From the NCBI RefSeq assembly GCF_002879535.1, contig NZ_PNOT02000219.1, forward strand, positions 62,001 to 126,000: 64,000 nucleotides of DNA. The letters run 5' to 3'. The position numbers and the translations under genes were made by a program. The notes under the pieces were generated by a model. It worked only from the letters and a program-made list of their open reading frames with translations. It had not been told where the DNA came from and searched no databases. This stretch comes from Mesorhizobium intechi. GTDB lineage: Bacteria; Pseudomonadota; Alphaproteobacteria; Rhizobiales; Rhizobiaceae. Below, piece by piece: positions 8,023-15,005 of the stretch (position 1 is its first letter; each line of letters begins with the position of its first letter).

Positions 8023-8444
8023 GGCGTCGCGCTCCCCTGTGGTGGTGGAACAGCCGGAAAAATTCTGTCTCTAGGAAAGGCTCGAGCGTAGCCGCCCCGT
8101 GAGGCGATTGGCTGGCCGGGAGAACCTACCTTCGCTTGCTGCCGGCCAATCGGTGCAGGCAGGGCAGCAGCACCAAGTGCCACCCCGCCTGCGTGCCTAC
8201 GCGCCATGACGAAACAACGCGCCGGCAATGGGATGAGCGGGCCGAACGTCACGCCTAACGTTCGACCCTTGCCTACACGCGGAGGAGTCAACAACGCGCG
8301 CCGGCAATTCGAAAGGGTTGAGACCGGCCGACGATCGACTGCCGCCCAGTCTCTGGTTGAGTGGGGAAGGATCACCACTGCTCTTAACCTCAAATCTTTC
8401 CAGCCATCGGTTCCGGTAGCTTCAATGCTCTGAGATTTACTCAT
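8013..8444 (-). CDS. doubtful ORF in a gap of the prophage
   Basis: An open frame of 143 codons starts 8 bases after the preceding stop and overlaps the next start by 10 bases, as expected for a leftward operon member. The product is Arg/Pro-rich with no recognisable domain, and rightward frames here are equally unconvincing. The region 8023-8452 may instead be non-coding leader for the tail operon, or the scar where head genes were lost. Confidence 0.2.
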   Translation of the reverse strand: MSKSQSIEATGTDGWKDLRLRAVVILPHSTRDWAAVDRRPVSTLSNCRRALLTPPRVGKGRTLGVTFGPLIPLPARCFVMARRHAGGVALGAAALPAPIGRQQAKVGSPGQPIASRGGYARAFPRDRIFPAVPPPQGSATPWP

Positions 8445-8452
8445 CGGCGCTG

Positions 8453-9376
8453 TTACTCGGCTGTCTCAAGTGACGCGTCCGCACCCTGTCCAGATGGTTC
8501 GATGTATTCGACCCTGACATCGGCTTGGTTTATCGCTGGCGCGGGGCGCATGGCCGCGAGCCTGGCTAAGTTGGCTAGAACCAACCTAGGGTCGGGATTA
8601 GTTGATGCCTGCCAGACGTAGGGGTCGCCGACTTTCAAGCCGGGCAGATCGATGGCGGCGAGCCGCGCGGGCCACGTGTTGTTGGTCCGAGGCACGTAGG
8701 TTCGCCGAATGACCCGGCGCTTGACGACCTCGGTGCTGCCTACAGCGCTGCCGCTGTGAATTGAACCTCGGTCCGAATTCGGGAATCTTGTGTTGAGTTC
8801 GTCCTGCTTCTCCGGCGGAAGCACTCGGATGTCAGGTGAGTTGGCGAAACACCAGACCGAGACTTTCACCTCCTCCAGGGTCTTCTCGGGCTGGCCTAGC
8901 AGTGCGCGCACGGCCGTTTCGGGATCCATCAATGGCGCCGCTCCGTCCGGGAGCCTCTGGTTTGCGTCGTCCACGGCAAGTTGCGCCTCGGCGAGGGTCT
9001 TGAGCAGCCCGATGAAATCGCGGGCGATAGCCGGATATCTGGTGGTGAGCAGCTTGGCGGCTGCATCCGCTTGGGCCTTGGCTGAGGCGTATTGGACGGT
9101 TCGTTCTTGCTGGGTCTCGGCTGCAGTGGCTGCCTCAATACGGCGCTCGAGTTCTTCCTTCGCCGCGCCTAACCGTTCGATATGGCGATAGGCAGCGGCC
9201 AAGCGTTCCTCGACTGCAGCCAGTTCCTTGTCGGTGCCGTCGAGGAGGATGCGCTTACGCTCCGCTTCGATCCCCTCTGCCACGGCTTCGGCGCCGTCCA
9301 GATCGATCGCGGCCAAGGCAGCCTTGAGATCCGCTGCGGTGTTTGACTGCCGGCGAAGAAGCTTGAAGATGTCCAT
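8453..9376 (-). CDS. coiled-coil hypothetical phage protein
   Basis: A 307-residue protein whose residues about 20-110 form a long charged heptad-rich helix (Ala, Glu, Lys, Arg), followed by a globular part rich in Pro, Val and Arg. ATG 9376 is preferred over the longer frame because GAGGTG lies at proper spacing. No family is recognised. Position between the regulatory and tail parts is compatible with a structural or scaffold-like role, but this is conjecture. Confidence 0.55.
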   Translation of the reverse strand: MDIFKLLRRQSNTAADLKAALAAIDLDGAEAVAEGIEAERKRILLDGTDKELAAVEERLAAAYRHIERLGAAKEELERRIEAATAAETQQERTVQYASAKAQADAAAKLLTTRYPAIARDFIGLLKTLAEAQLAVDDANQRLPDGAAPLMDPETAVRALLGQPEKTLEEVKVSVWCFANSPDIRVLPPEKQDELNTRFPNSDRGSIHSGSAVGSTEVVKRRVIRRTYVPRTNNTWPARLAAIDLPGLKVGDPYVWQASTNPDPRLVLANLARLAAMRPAPAINQADVRVEYIEPSGQGADASLETAE

Positions 9377-9492
9377 GCGACGCACCTCGTTGATTGGCTC
9401 CAAGGTGCGGTTTGAAACGTGACGGACCAACAGGCCGATCGCAGAAAAACGTGACGAAACGGGATGAGCAGCAAGAAAAACGGGATGAATGG

Positions 9493-9843
9493 CTAGTCCT
9501 TCTTCCGGCGATGTTTCCGCAGTTCAACCTCGCGCATGGACACCAGCCAGCCGCCCCCTTGCTTCACCCCAATTCCCTCTGTCTTGCACCATTTGCGGAT
9601 GGTGTTCTCTTTGCGCCCGGAACGCCTGCTGGCCACGGACGGAGTGACAAGGTCGTCAAACTTGCGGTGTGCGGCGGCATCGGCCTGACTGATCGGGACG
9701 GAACTTTGCGAGTCCATCGGCTCTCTCCCTGGCTGCCGCCCAACGTAGCGACGCAGATCCGCCAGTGCTGCGTCTGTTGAGGCCATGGCGGCTTCCACCG
9801 CGGCGACATAGGCCTCGAGTTGTGGGTCTGGAGCGGTGATCAC
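9493..9843 (-). CDS. small DNA-binding-like phage protein
   Basis: A 116-residue protein. The C-terminal third (SRRSGRKENTIRKWCKTEG then a wing-like GGGWLVSMREVEL) resembles an excisionase or helix-turn-helix unit ending in a basic RKHRRKKD tail. GTG 9843 is favoured because it overlaps (GTGA) the stop of a short upstream leftward frame whose end, from ATG 9911, encodes 23 residues rich in Ala and Glu. A phage DNA-binding regulator is the best guess. Confidence 0.5.
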   Translation of the reverse strand: MITAPDPQLEAYVAAVEAAMASTDAALADLRRYVGRQPGREPMDSQSSVPISQADAAAHRKFDDLVTPSVASRRSGRKENTIRKWCKTEGIGVKQGGGWLVSMREVELRKHRRKKD

Positions 9844-9945
9844 GCTGGGGCGATCTCCGCCCAGGAATCGGCAATGGCTGCGCAAGCCTCTCGACTATTC
9901 TCCAGTTCCATTGCATGCTGCAGACGTTCGCCAATGGAGGGGTAG

Positions 9946-10119
9946 ATGGCAAACGTAAAGGGCGGGAAAGACCACTCGGATTCGATTGAAGCGCTGGCCG
10001 CGAAGACTTTGCGCGACAAGCGGTCTAGCGAAGTGTCTAGGCGGCTAGCCGGCGCTGTGCTTGCGCATGCTGACGGGAAGCCAGCCAAGCCTACGCCACC
10101 GAAGAAGCCGAAACGCTGA
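9946..10119 (+). CDS. 57-residue basic hypothetical protein
   Basis: A rightward ORF with a strong GGAGG 7 bases before ATG 9946. The product starts MANVKGGKDHSDSIEALAAKT and ends in a Lys/Pro-rich tail (KPTPPKKPKR). The good ribosome site and charge pattern make it a credible gene. It precedes a rightward membrane gene by 66 bases, so the two may be one moron cassette. Confidence 0.55.
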   Translation: MANVKGGKDHSDSIEALAAKTLRDKRSSEVSRRLAGAVLAHADGKPAKPTPPKKPKR

Positions 10120-10185
10120 TTCCATTCTACTCGGTGGCGCATCGCGAGCCGGGGCGGAGGTTTCGCCGAAAAGTAGGCGCCAGCA

Positions 10186-10647
10186 ATGCGTGAAATCGAC
10201 CAATACGACCTGCCGTTGCCGGCGGCATACGATGAGCGCCTGGCTTCGATTGCCGATACGTTGGTCAGAGAAAAGCGGCTGCAGCTACTTGCGCTTTGCT
10301 GTTTCACAATCGTTGGTGGGTTGGCGATCAGCTGGTGGCGAGGCAATTTCGAAGCGTTCGGCAGATCCGGCGCCCTCCTCACCGCCCTGAGCATCATGCA
10401 TGCTTGGCGTTCGCTACGCTGGTCGAAGATGATGACGGACCGCGTCGAGAAGGTTGTCGTCGACGTTTTCACGACTGTTGAACGCGGCAAAATTGCCCCA
10501 GGGTCCGATACCGAAAAAGTGGCTAGCGCTACCGCGCAGCGACGGGTTTCGCGTGCGATCGCAGCAGTGCAAAATCGATTCCTAACCGACCATTTGTTGG
10601 TCGGCGTCATCGGCACGCTGATCTGGGGCTTCGGCGACCTGCTTTGA
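10186..10647 (+). CDS. membrane protein of the prophage (moron candidate)
   Basis: A 153-residue protein with a cytoplasmic start (MREIDQYDLPLPAAYDERL), a hydrophobic hairpin at about 34-75, a charged middle and a C-terminal hydrophobic end (LLVGVIGTLIWGFGDLL). Its opposite orientation to the phage operons suggests a lysogenic cassette. A holin-like role cannot be excluded, but the family is not recognised and the charged middle is atypical. Confidence 0.55.
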   Translation: MREIDQYDLPLPAAYDERLASIADTLVREKRLQLLALCCFTIVGGLAISWWRGNFEAFGRSGALLTALSIMHAWRSLRWSKMMTDRVEKVVVDVFTTVERGKIAPGSDTEKVASATAQRRVSRAIAAVQNRFLTDHLLVGVIGTLIWGFGDLL

Positions 10648-10738
10648 TGGGGCTCGCGCAGTCCGCCGGAGGCAGACAATGCGGCTCGCCCCGCAGCCGC
10701 GGTAGGCGGTATCAGGCGAGTACGATGGTGGCCGCGCA

Positions 10739-10930
10739 TCAGTCGTCACGGCCTTCCGGCCAGCGCTTCCAGTATTCGCGTTCAAGCGCGGCCGCTACCA
10801 GATCGCCGGCCGGCGTGCGCGGAGCGCCGTGAGCGGCCTGGTGCTCGGCAAGGAAGCGAAGCATGCGCTCGACGGCCTCGGACTGGTAGGCCAATGCCTT
10901 TACTGCCGTGACGCGGAAGCCGGGCGTCAT
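10739..10930 (-). CDS. small hypothetical phage protein
   Basis: A 63-residue, mainly helical, charged protein (MTPGFRVTAVKALAYQSEAVER... ends KRWPEGRDD). Composition is gene-like and its ATG overlaps an upstream TGA. No family is recognised. Confidence 0.4.
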   Translation of the reverse strand: MTPGFRVTAVKALAYQSEAVERMLRFLAEHQAAHGAPRTPAGDLVAAALEREYWKRWPEGRDD

Positions 10931-11010
10931 GCGGCACCACCGACAGGAACCAAAACCCTACTGCGATGTTTAGCTGGCGAAGGGCATCTTAAATTCTCGG
11001 AGAACTGATC

Positions 11011-11319
11011 ATGAAAACCACCCTCATTTTGGGCGCGATGGCGCTTTGCTTGGCCGCGCCTTCCATGGCCTCTGCGGATTCGATCGTTCTGACGACGAAC
11101 CAGCATCGCCATCATCATCGCGCGGACGCAGTCGTCATTAATGAGGACGGCGCTCGCCTCCATCATCGCCGGCACGGAACAGAGGCGTTCTACGACAACG
11201 GCAATCGGCGTCATTGGCGCAGGCATCATCGCCCCGACGTCGTCGTGATCAGGCGTTCGGACGACCGGCCGATGCATCGCCGCCATCGCCACGTCGTCAT
11301 CGAAAACAGCGATTACTGA
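11011..11319 (+). CDS. secreted His/Arg-rich small protein
   Basis: This 102-residue protein starts with a clear Sec signal peptide (MKTTLILGAMALCLAAPSMASA), with likely cleavage after ASA at about residue 22. The mature part is crowded with His and Arg (QHRHHHRAD, HHRRHG, RRHHRPD, MHRRHRH), suggesting metal binding or interaction with envelope polyanions in the periplasm. Metal binding is inference from His clustering. It lies rightward inside the prophage span as an apparent moron. Confidence 0.65.
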   Translation: MKTTLILGAMALCLAAPSMASADSIVLTTNQHRHHHRADAVVINEDGARLHHRRHGTEAFYDNGNRRHWRRHHRPDVVVIRRSDDRPMHRRHRHVVIENSDY

Positions 11320-11379
11320 TCTCCGACTGACCCGGCTCTGAGATCGGAGCCGGGTCGATCGGCTTAAGGATTCAGCTCC

Positions 11380-11574
11380 ATGAACCCGACATTTCCGCTC
11401 AACCCTGAAACTGCTCGAAGCGGCCCAATCTATCGCGCGGCCAGGCTCGCGCTGCTGCGGCACGAGTTGATGCTGAGCTTTAAAGACACCGACGCCGCTG
11501 CGCAGAAGGTCGAGCGTGCAGTCGACAAGCTGGCCAAAGTGAGCACATCCGGCGAACAGCCTCCGCGTCACTAG
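11380..11574 (+). CDS. small hypothetical protein
   Basis: A 64-residue mostly helical protein (MNPTFPLNPETARSGPIYRA, then a Leu/Ala/Lys-rich helix). ATG 11380 lies 60 bases after the His-rich gene, with AAGGA upstream. It is probably in the same rightward cassette. No family is recognised. Confidence 0.5.
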   Translation: MNPTFPLNPETARSGPIYRAARLALLRHELMLSFKDTDAAAQKVERAVDKLAKVSTSGEQPPRH

Positions 11575-11822
11575 GGCGTTTATGCTGCGTTGCCTTTCGA
11601 CCATGCCGGAACCAGCGGCTGGCAAAGCGCGTTCCCCTGTATGGTCCGTTCCCTGAAATCGGTGTTGAAAGAGATCGTTCCTGCTTGGCTTGCGCGACAG
11701 AGGTCGCCTGACGAGGTGGACGTGCGCCAGGTCGAGCAGCCGCCGATTCGCGACCTGGTCGGCGCCGCGCCCCGCCGGCGATATCGTAGCCCTGTCAGAT
11801 CGGAGTCGAACGACAATCGGGT

Positions 11823-12125
11823 TCATGCCGCGCTCCCGCCTGGCCGGCTGCCCCGATAGCTCAGGCGAACCATCTCGACTTCGACGGCAGACCAGAAGGC
11901 TCCAAGCTGCTCGTCTTGTTTCGCGGCCGAGATGCCCGCACGAGCCAGCGAGCGCAGCAGAGCATCCGTAACCTGGTCGCGGTAGAATGCGGCCGCTCGG
12001 TCCGTCGGCTTGTCGAGCATCTTCGCCGCAACGTCACGAATGCGACCGACCCGGTTTGCCATGGGGAATACGATCACCTTACCGGAAGGCAGCCAGGTGA
12101 ATAGGGTAACTTCATCATGCTGCAT
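11823..12125 (-). CDS. DUF6074 family protein
   Basis: A 100-residue protein with the pattern VIVFPMANRVGRIRDVAAKML, then a helical region about crossing domains and a C-terminal end (FWSAVEVEMVRL). I recognise this as the DUF6074 family, common in Rhizobiales prophages and islands. Function is unknown. It lies just downstream of the iteron array. Confidence 0.65.
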   Translation of the reverse strand: MQHDEVTLFTWLPSGKVIVFPMANRVGRIRDVAAKMLDKPTDRAAAFYRDQVTDALLRSLARAGISAAKQDEQLGAFWSAVEVEMVRLSYRGSRPGGSAA

Positions 12126-12166
12126 CGGAGCCTCCGCAGATGCGCCCTGACATGGTAACTAATACT

Positions 12167-12314
12167 GCCCGCTGTGAGCGGTCGATGATTGGGTAAAAAC
12201 GGGGCTTATCGTCCGACATGAGCGGTCACTCCGTCTTCTATCGTCCGCTGTGAGCGGGCCATATTTTCAGAATGGTCCGTTGTGAGCGGACCATTGGTCC
12301 GCTGTGGGCGGGCC
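12167..12314. repeat. five-copy palindromic iteron array, candidate prophage origin
   Basis: Five copies of a 17-bp interrupted palindrome, consensus GTCCGCTGTGAGCGGNC, start at 12167, 12211, 12243, 12275 and 12297. Start-to-start spacings are 44, 32, 32 and 22 bp, near whole turns of B-DNA, so the sites face one side of the helix. The fourth copy is the best, with 9-bp perfect arms at 12271-12279 and 12287-12295. Four copies lie inside the 3' coding end of the initiator-like gene and one lies past its stop. This recalls the lambda origin inside gene O. Origin function is inferred. Confidence 0.6.
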
Positions 12315-12754
12315 GCTGTTTTTTCTGAGAGGTCGAAACCAGGCGCCCACTTCATGAACTCTTTGGTCCCGCCAGCGAGTTCCCGAGATGGCAGATCCTG
12401 CGGCAATTCAGTCAACCGCCAGCGAGTAGCGCGGCCCTGGTGGCGCCCTCCGTTACCGTTGATCTTCCAATCGAACGAACCCTTTTGCTGCGGCTTGATG
12501 AAGCCTTTGCATTGTAGGCCCTTGAACGCCTTCTCCACCGCCGTATTGCTGCAGTCGAGCAGCGCCTCGGCCTCGCGGTGCGACAGCGAGATGTCGCCAT
12601 TGTTCCGGCCGTTATAACGGCGCTTAATCTCCAAATAGAGCGAGCGCTCGTAAACCGTGGCGTGCTGCCAAGCTGGCGTTCGCATCAACCATTCGTACAT
12701 TTGGAAGAAATGGCCTTCGCCTTCGCTTCGGCGCCTTTCCTGTCGCTTGCTCAT
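12206..12754 (-). CDS. winged-helix phage replication initiator candidate
   Basis: A 182-residue protein. Residues about 25-100 form a winged-helix DNA-binding region with an initiator-like pattern (ATVYERSLYLEIKRRYNG, then SHREAEALLDCSNTAVEKAF as helix-turn-helix, then KGFIKP as wing). The C-terminal 40 residues are low-complexity and encoded by the iteron repeats, so they may be there for DNA rather than protein reasons. Its ATG overlaps the TGA of the Toprim-like gene. I infer it binds the iterons to start replication, as lambda O does. Confidence 0.5.
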   Translation of the reverse strand: MSKRQERRRSEGEGHFFQMYEWLMRTPAWQHATVYERSLYLEIKRRYNGRNNGDISLSHREAEALLDCSNTAVEKAFKGLQCKGFIKPQQKGSFDWKINGNGGRHQGRATRWRLTELPQDLPSRELAGGTKEFMKWAPGFDLSEKTAARPQRTNGPLTTDHSENMARSQRTIEDGVTAHVGR

Positions 12755-13707
12755 CCCGCTCTCCAGCCCGAAAGGATCGACTGCAAGGATTCGAGTTCGG
12801 CCGCGTTTACAGTCTCACACCGCGCCCAGGCTTCCGGCTCGATAAGCGCTTTGATTTCCCGCTCAACGCAATCACGCAGGTCCCGCGGGTCCATCGCATC
12901 CAACTCCCAGCATCGCGGTCCATGGTTTTCGAAAAACCAGTCATGACGTTTATCCGAGCGCTTGTCGGAGGCGGGGAAGGAAGGAAGACCCTGCGTCTGC
13001 TCCGGCGTAAGAGCGATGCGTCGGAACCGGACATGCGCGCCGCCATACTCGGTTAAGCGCCGCGGCAGATCGGCCTCGGACATGTACATACCACTGGGGT
13101 CAAAATCGCCGGCATAGAGAACGATGAGCGGGCGTCCATCATCATCTTGAGCGATGTCGTTGACGGTCGTCGCGCTGGCGAAACCGTGCATGACGCGAAA
13201 GCCGACCGCAAAGTGATCGAGCACCGGCTTAAGGACACCGCGAACTGTTCCTTTCTCCGACCAAATCTCGACGCGATGAGGCTGCTGATTCCAGAAGTCG
13301 CGACGGTAGGACCGTGCCACCGCCCTGGCATATTGAGCAGGATCGTCCCAGGTCGAGATCCGCTCAAGTTCGCGGGTCTCGTCAACAATCCAATCCCACG
13401 GGATGTCGCCCTGTTCTCTCGCGATGCGCAGCAGCCGATAAACCTTGGCCATGCTGTTGGTCGACATCGATCTGATTAGGCCGGCCGTGAACAGCTTGTA
13501 GCCAATGCCGCGGCCGGTGATCGGCTGTACTGCCTCGGCGATCTTGCGCATGGCTGCGATCAGATTGAGCGAGGCTTGCGCCATGCCACGACCTTTTTTC
13601 AATCCTGGTCGAAAATGCTCGCTGAAGAAAATCTCGGAGAAGATTTGCGACACGGGGCCTGCCGTCTGGTCGTCGGCGGGTTTTCGGTTTTCAGGAGGCA
13701 TCTGCAT
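12751..13707 (-). CDS. Toprim-like (Spo11/TopoVI-A type) phage protein
   Basis: A 318-residue protein. The segment IVLYAGDFDPSGMYM has the DxDPxG form of the Toprim metal site in Spo11/topoisomerase VI-A-like proteins. An earlier helical region includes GIGYKLFTAGLIRSM. ATG 13707 was chosen because GGAGG lies 7 bases upstream. The longer frame overlaps the 58-residue gene. A role in DNA replication or DNA handling is inferred from the metal site and from its place in the overlapping replication operon. Assignment to a named family is uncertain. Confidence 0.5.
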   Translation of the reverse strand: MQMPPENRKPADDQTAGPVSQIFSEIFFSEHFRPGLKKGRGMAQASLNLIAAMRKIAEAVQPITGRGIGYKLFTAGLIRSMSTNSMAKVYRLLRIAREQGDIPWDWIVDETRELERISTWDDPAQYARAVARSYRRDFWNQQPHRVEIWSEKGTVRGVLKPVLDHFAVGFRVMHGFASATTVNDIAQDDDGRPLIVLYAGDFDPSGMYMSEADLPRRLTEYGGAHVRFRRIALTPEQTQGLPSFPASDKRSDKRHDWFFENHGPRCWELDAMDPRDLRDCVEREIKALIEPEAWARCETVNAAELESLQSILSGWRAG

Positions 13708-13867
13708 TGCTGCCTCCTTTGCGTAGCCGGATCTTTTCAATGATCGCCTTGGCCACTTCACGGCCGATTTGAAAGCGTTCGGCGAGCACCAGGTCGGCGG
13801 CGCGACGATCACCGGCATAGCTTAGGAACCGGGCAGCGCGGTCGATCAGCTCGGGATCGATGTTCAT
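13691..13867 (-). CDS. 58-residue hypothetical protein
   Basis: The product begins MNIDPELIDRAARFLSYAGD and is Ala/Arg-rich and helical, with a likely short DNA-binding character (RFQIGREVAKAIIEKIRLRK). Its ATG overlaps the preceding TGA (TGATG at 13867) and its end overlaps the Toprim-like gene by 17 bases. It is clearly a member of the overlapping operon. No family is recognised. Confidence 0.55.
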   Translation of the reverse strand: MNIDPELIDRAARFLSYAGDRRAADLVLAERFQIGREVAKAIIEKIRLRKGGSNADAS

Positions 13868-14061
13868 CAGATCGCCCTCGCCATCGCTTGGTTGTGGCGC
13901 CGGACAGCCTCACAGGCTTCTGCGGAGCTGAGGCCCATCTTGCGCAAGGCGGGGATAGCCGGGCCTCTCAAATGGCGCGGAACCTCGGCCAGGAAGCGCT
14001 CACCGCGTTCGATGATCGGGGGCTCGGTGCTGTGGTCTTCCGTCTCTGGACGGCCGGCCAT
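13867..14061 (-). CDS. 64-residue hypothetical protein
   Basis: ATG 14061 overlaps the stop of the AlpA-type gene (ATGA), which fixes the start. The product ends with a helix (RKMGLSSAEACEAVRRHNQAM) that could be a helix-turn-helix fragment. It is co-translated with its neighbours in the leftward operon. No family is recognised. Confidence 0.5.
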   Translation of the reverse strand: MAGRPETEDHSTEPPIIERGERFLAEVPRHLRGPAIPALRKMGLSSAEACEAVRRHNQAMARAI

Positions 14062-14264
14062 CACGCGGCCTCCCGCGAGCGGGCTGCGATGCGGTCGCGA
14101 ATCCACTGCTCGACCTCGGACTTGACGAAAGCAATGCGCTTGTCACCAAGCGGTACCGGCTGCGGGAATTTGCCGGCTGCGCGTTTCTCGTTGATGCTGG
14201 TTCGGGAGAGGCTGGTAATCCGAGCCGCTTCCTTGATCGAAATCAGAACAGCGTCGCCGTCCAT
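14061..14264 (-). CDS. AlpA-family phage regulator / excisionase
   Basis: A 67-residue MerR-like helix-turn-helix protein: SIKEAARITSLSRTSI (helices 1-2), then the FPQPVPLGDKRIAF wing typical of AlpA/excisionase proteins, then EVEQWIRDRIAAR. Such proteins regulate integrase or excise the element. It is the first gene of the overlapping leftward operon, with a promoter candidate at 14341-14369 and a hairpin on its Shine-Dalgarno. Confidence 0.85.
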   Translation of the reverse strand: MDGDAVLISIKEAARITSLSRTSINEKRAAGKFPQPVPLGDKRIAFVKSEVEQWIRDRIAARSREAA

Positions 14265-14270
14265 TTTATT

Positions 14271-14299
14271 GCCACCTTTCGCGGTTGCGGCGAGGTGGC
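14271..14299 (-). promoter_or_regulatory. hairpin covering the Shine-Dalgarno of the AlpA-type gene
   Basis: GCCACCT (14271-14277) and AGGTGGC (14293-14299) form a 7-bp stem with a 15-base loop. On the minus strand the 3' arm AGGTGG is the Shine-Dalgarno, 7 bases before ATG 14264. Folding would sequester it and limit translation. This could be a control point, or chance complementarity. Confidence 0.35.
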
Positions 14300-14340
14300 C
14301 AGTAGTGTTGCCAACGTCGCCTTAGTTGCGTGTGGCGACC

Positions 14341-14369
14341 TATAGAGAGCAGAAAATTTGTCCCGTCAA
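14341..14369 (-). promoter_or_regulatory. sigma-70-like promoter of the early operon
   Basis: On the minus strand, TTGACG (14364-14369) and TCTATA (14341-14346) are separated by 17 bases, close to the sigma-70 pattern. Transcription would start about 70 bases before the AlpA-type gene and feed six overlapping genes. Confidence 0.5.
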
Positions 14370-14402
14370 AATGCGCGCGAAAGATAATTTGAGCGCATAA
14401 TC

Positions 14403-15005
14403 TTACAGGTCACCACTGTGCGCACTCAGGAGGTAGACAGCAAAAGAGCGTCGGTTTTGGTAGCTAGCTGCTTGCCGCCATCGATTGATGGTCTTCCGGG
14501 AAACACCTGTGAGCTTGGCGAGAGAATATTCTGTCGCCGCCGAGCCAGTTGCCGCTATTGCCTTAGCATCGGCCTGAACAACAGCGTCCCAACGTGCCCA
14601 ATCATCGACGCTCGGCCATCTGAATTTCTCGCAGACGTCTGGCGGCGGCTTGCCTTCCACCCCATCGAGACATTCGAAAATGAGCCGCATCAATGATGCC
14701 GGCGGCGCCTTCCCCTCACCCACGCACGCCATCAATAGCGCGAAGGCCTGCCAATTGACTGAGGCACGCCCATCACTTGTTTGGTTGGCCTTTAGACGAC
14801 GCAATTCCGAGAGAAGTTGCTCCGAAACCAAGTCGACACCGCGCGACGGTGCTCCATCGGAAGTGTCCCGACCACCTGAAATATCGATCCCAGCGGCAAG
14901 GTCCGCTTCGATCTCGGCAGAGTGGAGCGCTTGTCGGAACTCAGCAGGCACCCGTCCAGGGCCGAACACCTGCAGGAGCGATGGAAGCTGATCGTTAGCG
15001 CTCAT
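14403..15005 (-). CDS. hypothetical protein with C-terminal HTH
   Basis: A 200-residue protein. Its C-terminal part EYSLAKLTGVSRKTINRWRQA is a clear helix-turn-helix. Upstream parts are Pro/Ser-rich and unremarkable. ATG 15005 overlaps the end of the integrase by 11 bases, so it is translated from the integrase message and may regulate integration or the divergent promoter region. Confidence 0.6.
   Translation of the reverse strand: MSANDQLPSLLQVFGPGRVPAEFRQALHSAEIEADLAAGIDISGGRDTSDGAPSRGVDLVSEQLLSELRRLKANQTSDGRASVNWQAFALLMACVGEGKAPPASLMRLIFECLDGVEGKPPPDVCEKFRWPSVDDWARWDAVVQADAKAIAATGSAATEYSLAKLTGVSRKTINRWRQAASYQNRRSFAVYLLSAHSGDL

Noticed and set aside
8206..8433. Rightward ORF of 75 codons in the prophage gap
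   Set aside because: No Shine-Dalgarno and no domain. Composition is not gene-like.
11580..11816. Leftward ORF of 78 codons
   Set aside because: Arg/Ser-rich with no ribosome site or family. Competing frames cover the same bases.
10927..11826. Leftward ORF of 299 codons with ATGA overlaps at both ends
   Set aside because: The overlaps drew attention, but the frame is antisense to two gene-like rightward ORFs and its middle is the mirror of His codons. A split older gene cannot be fully excluded.
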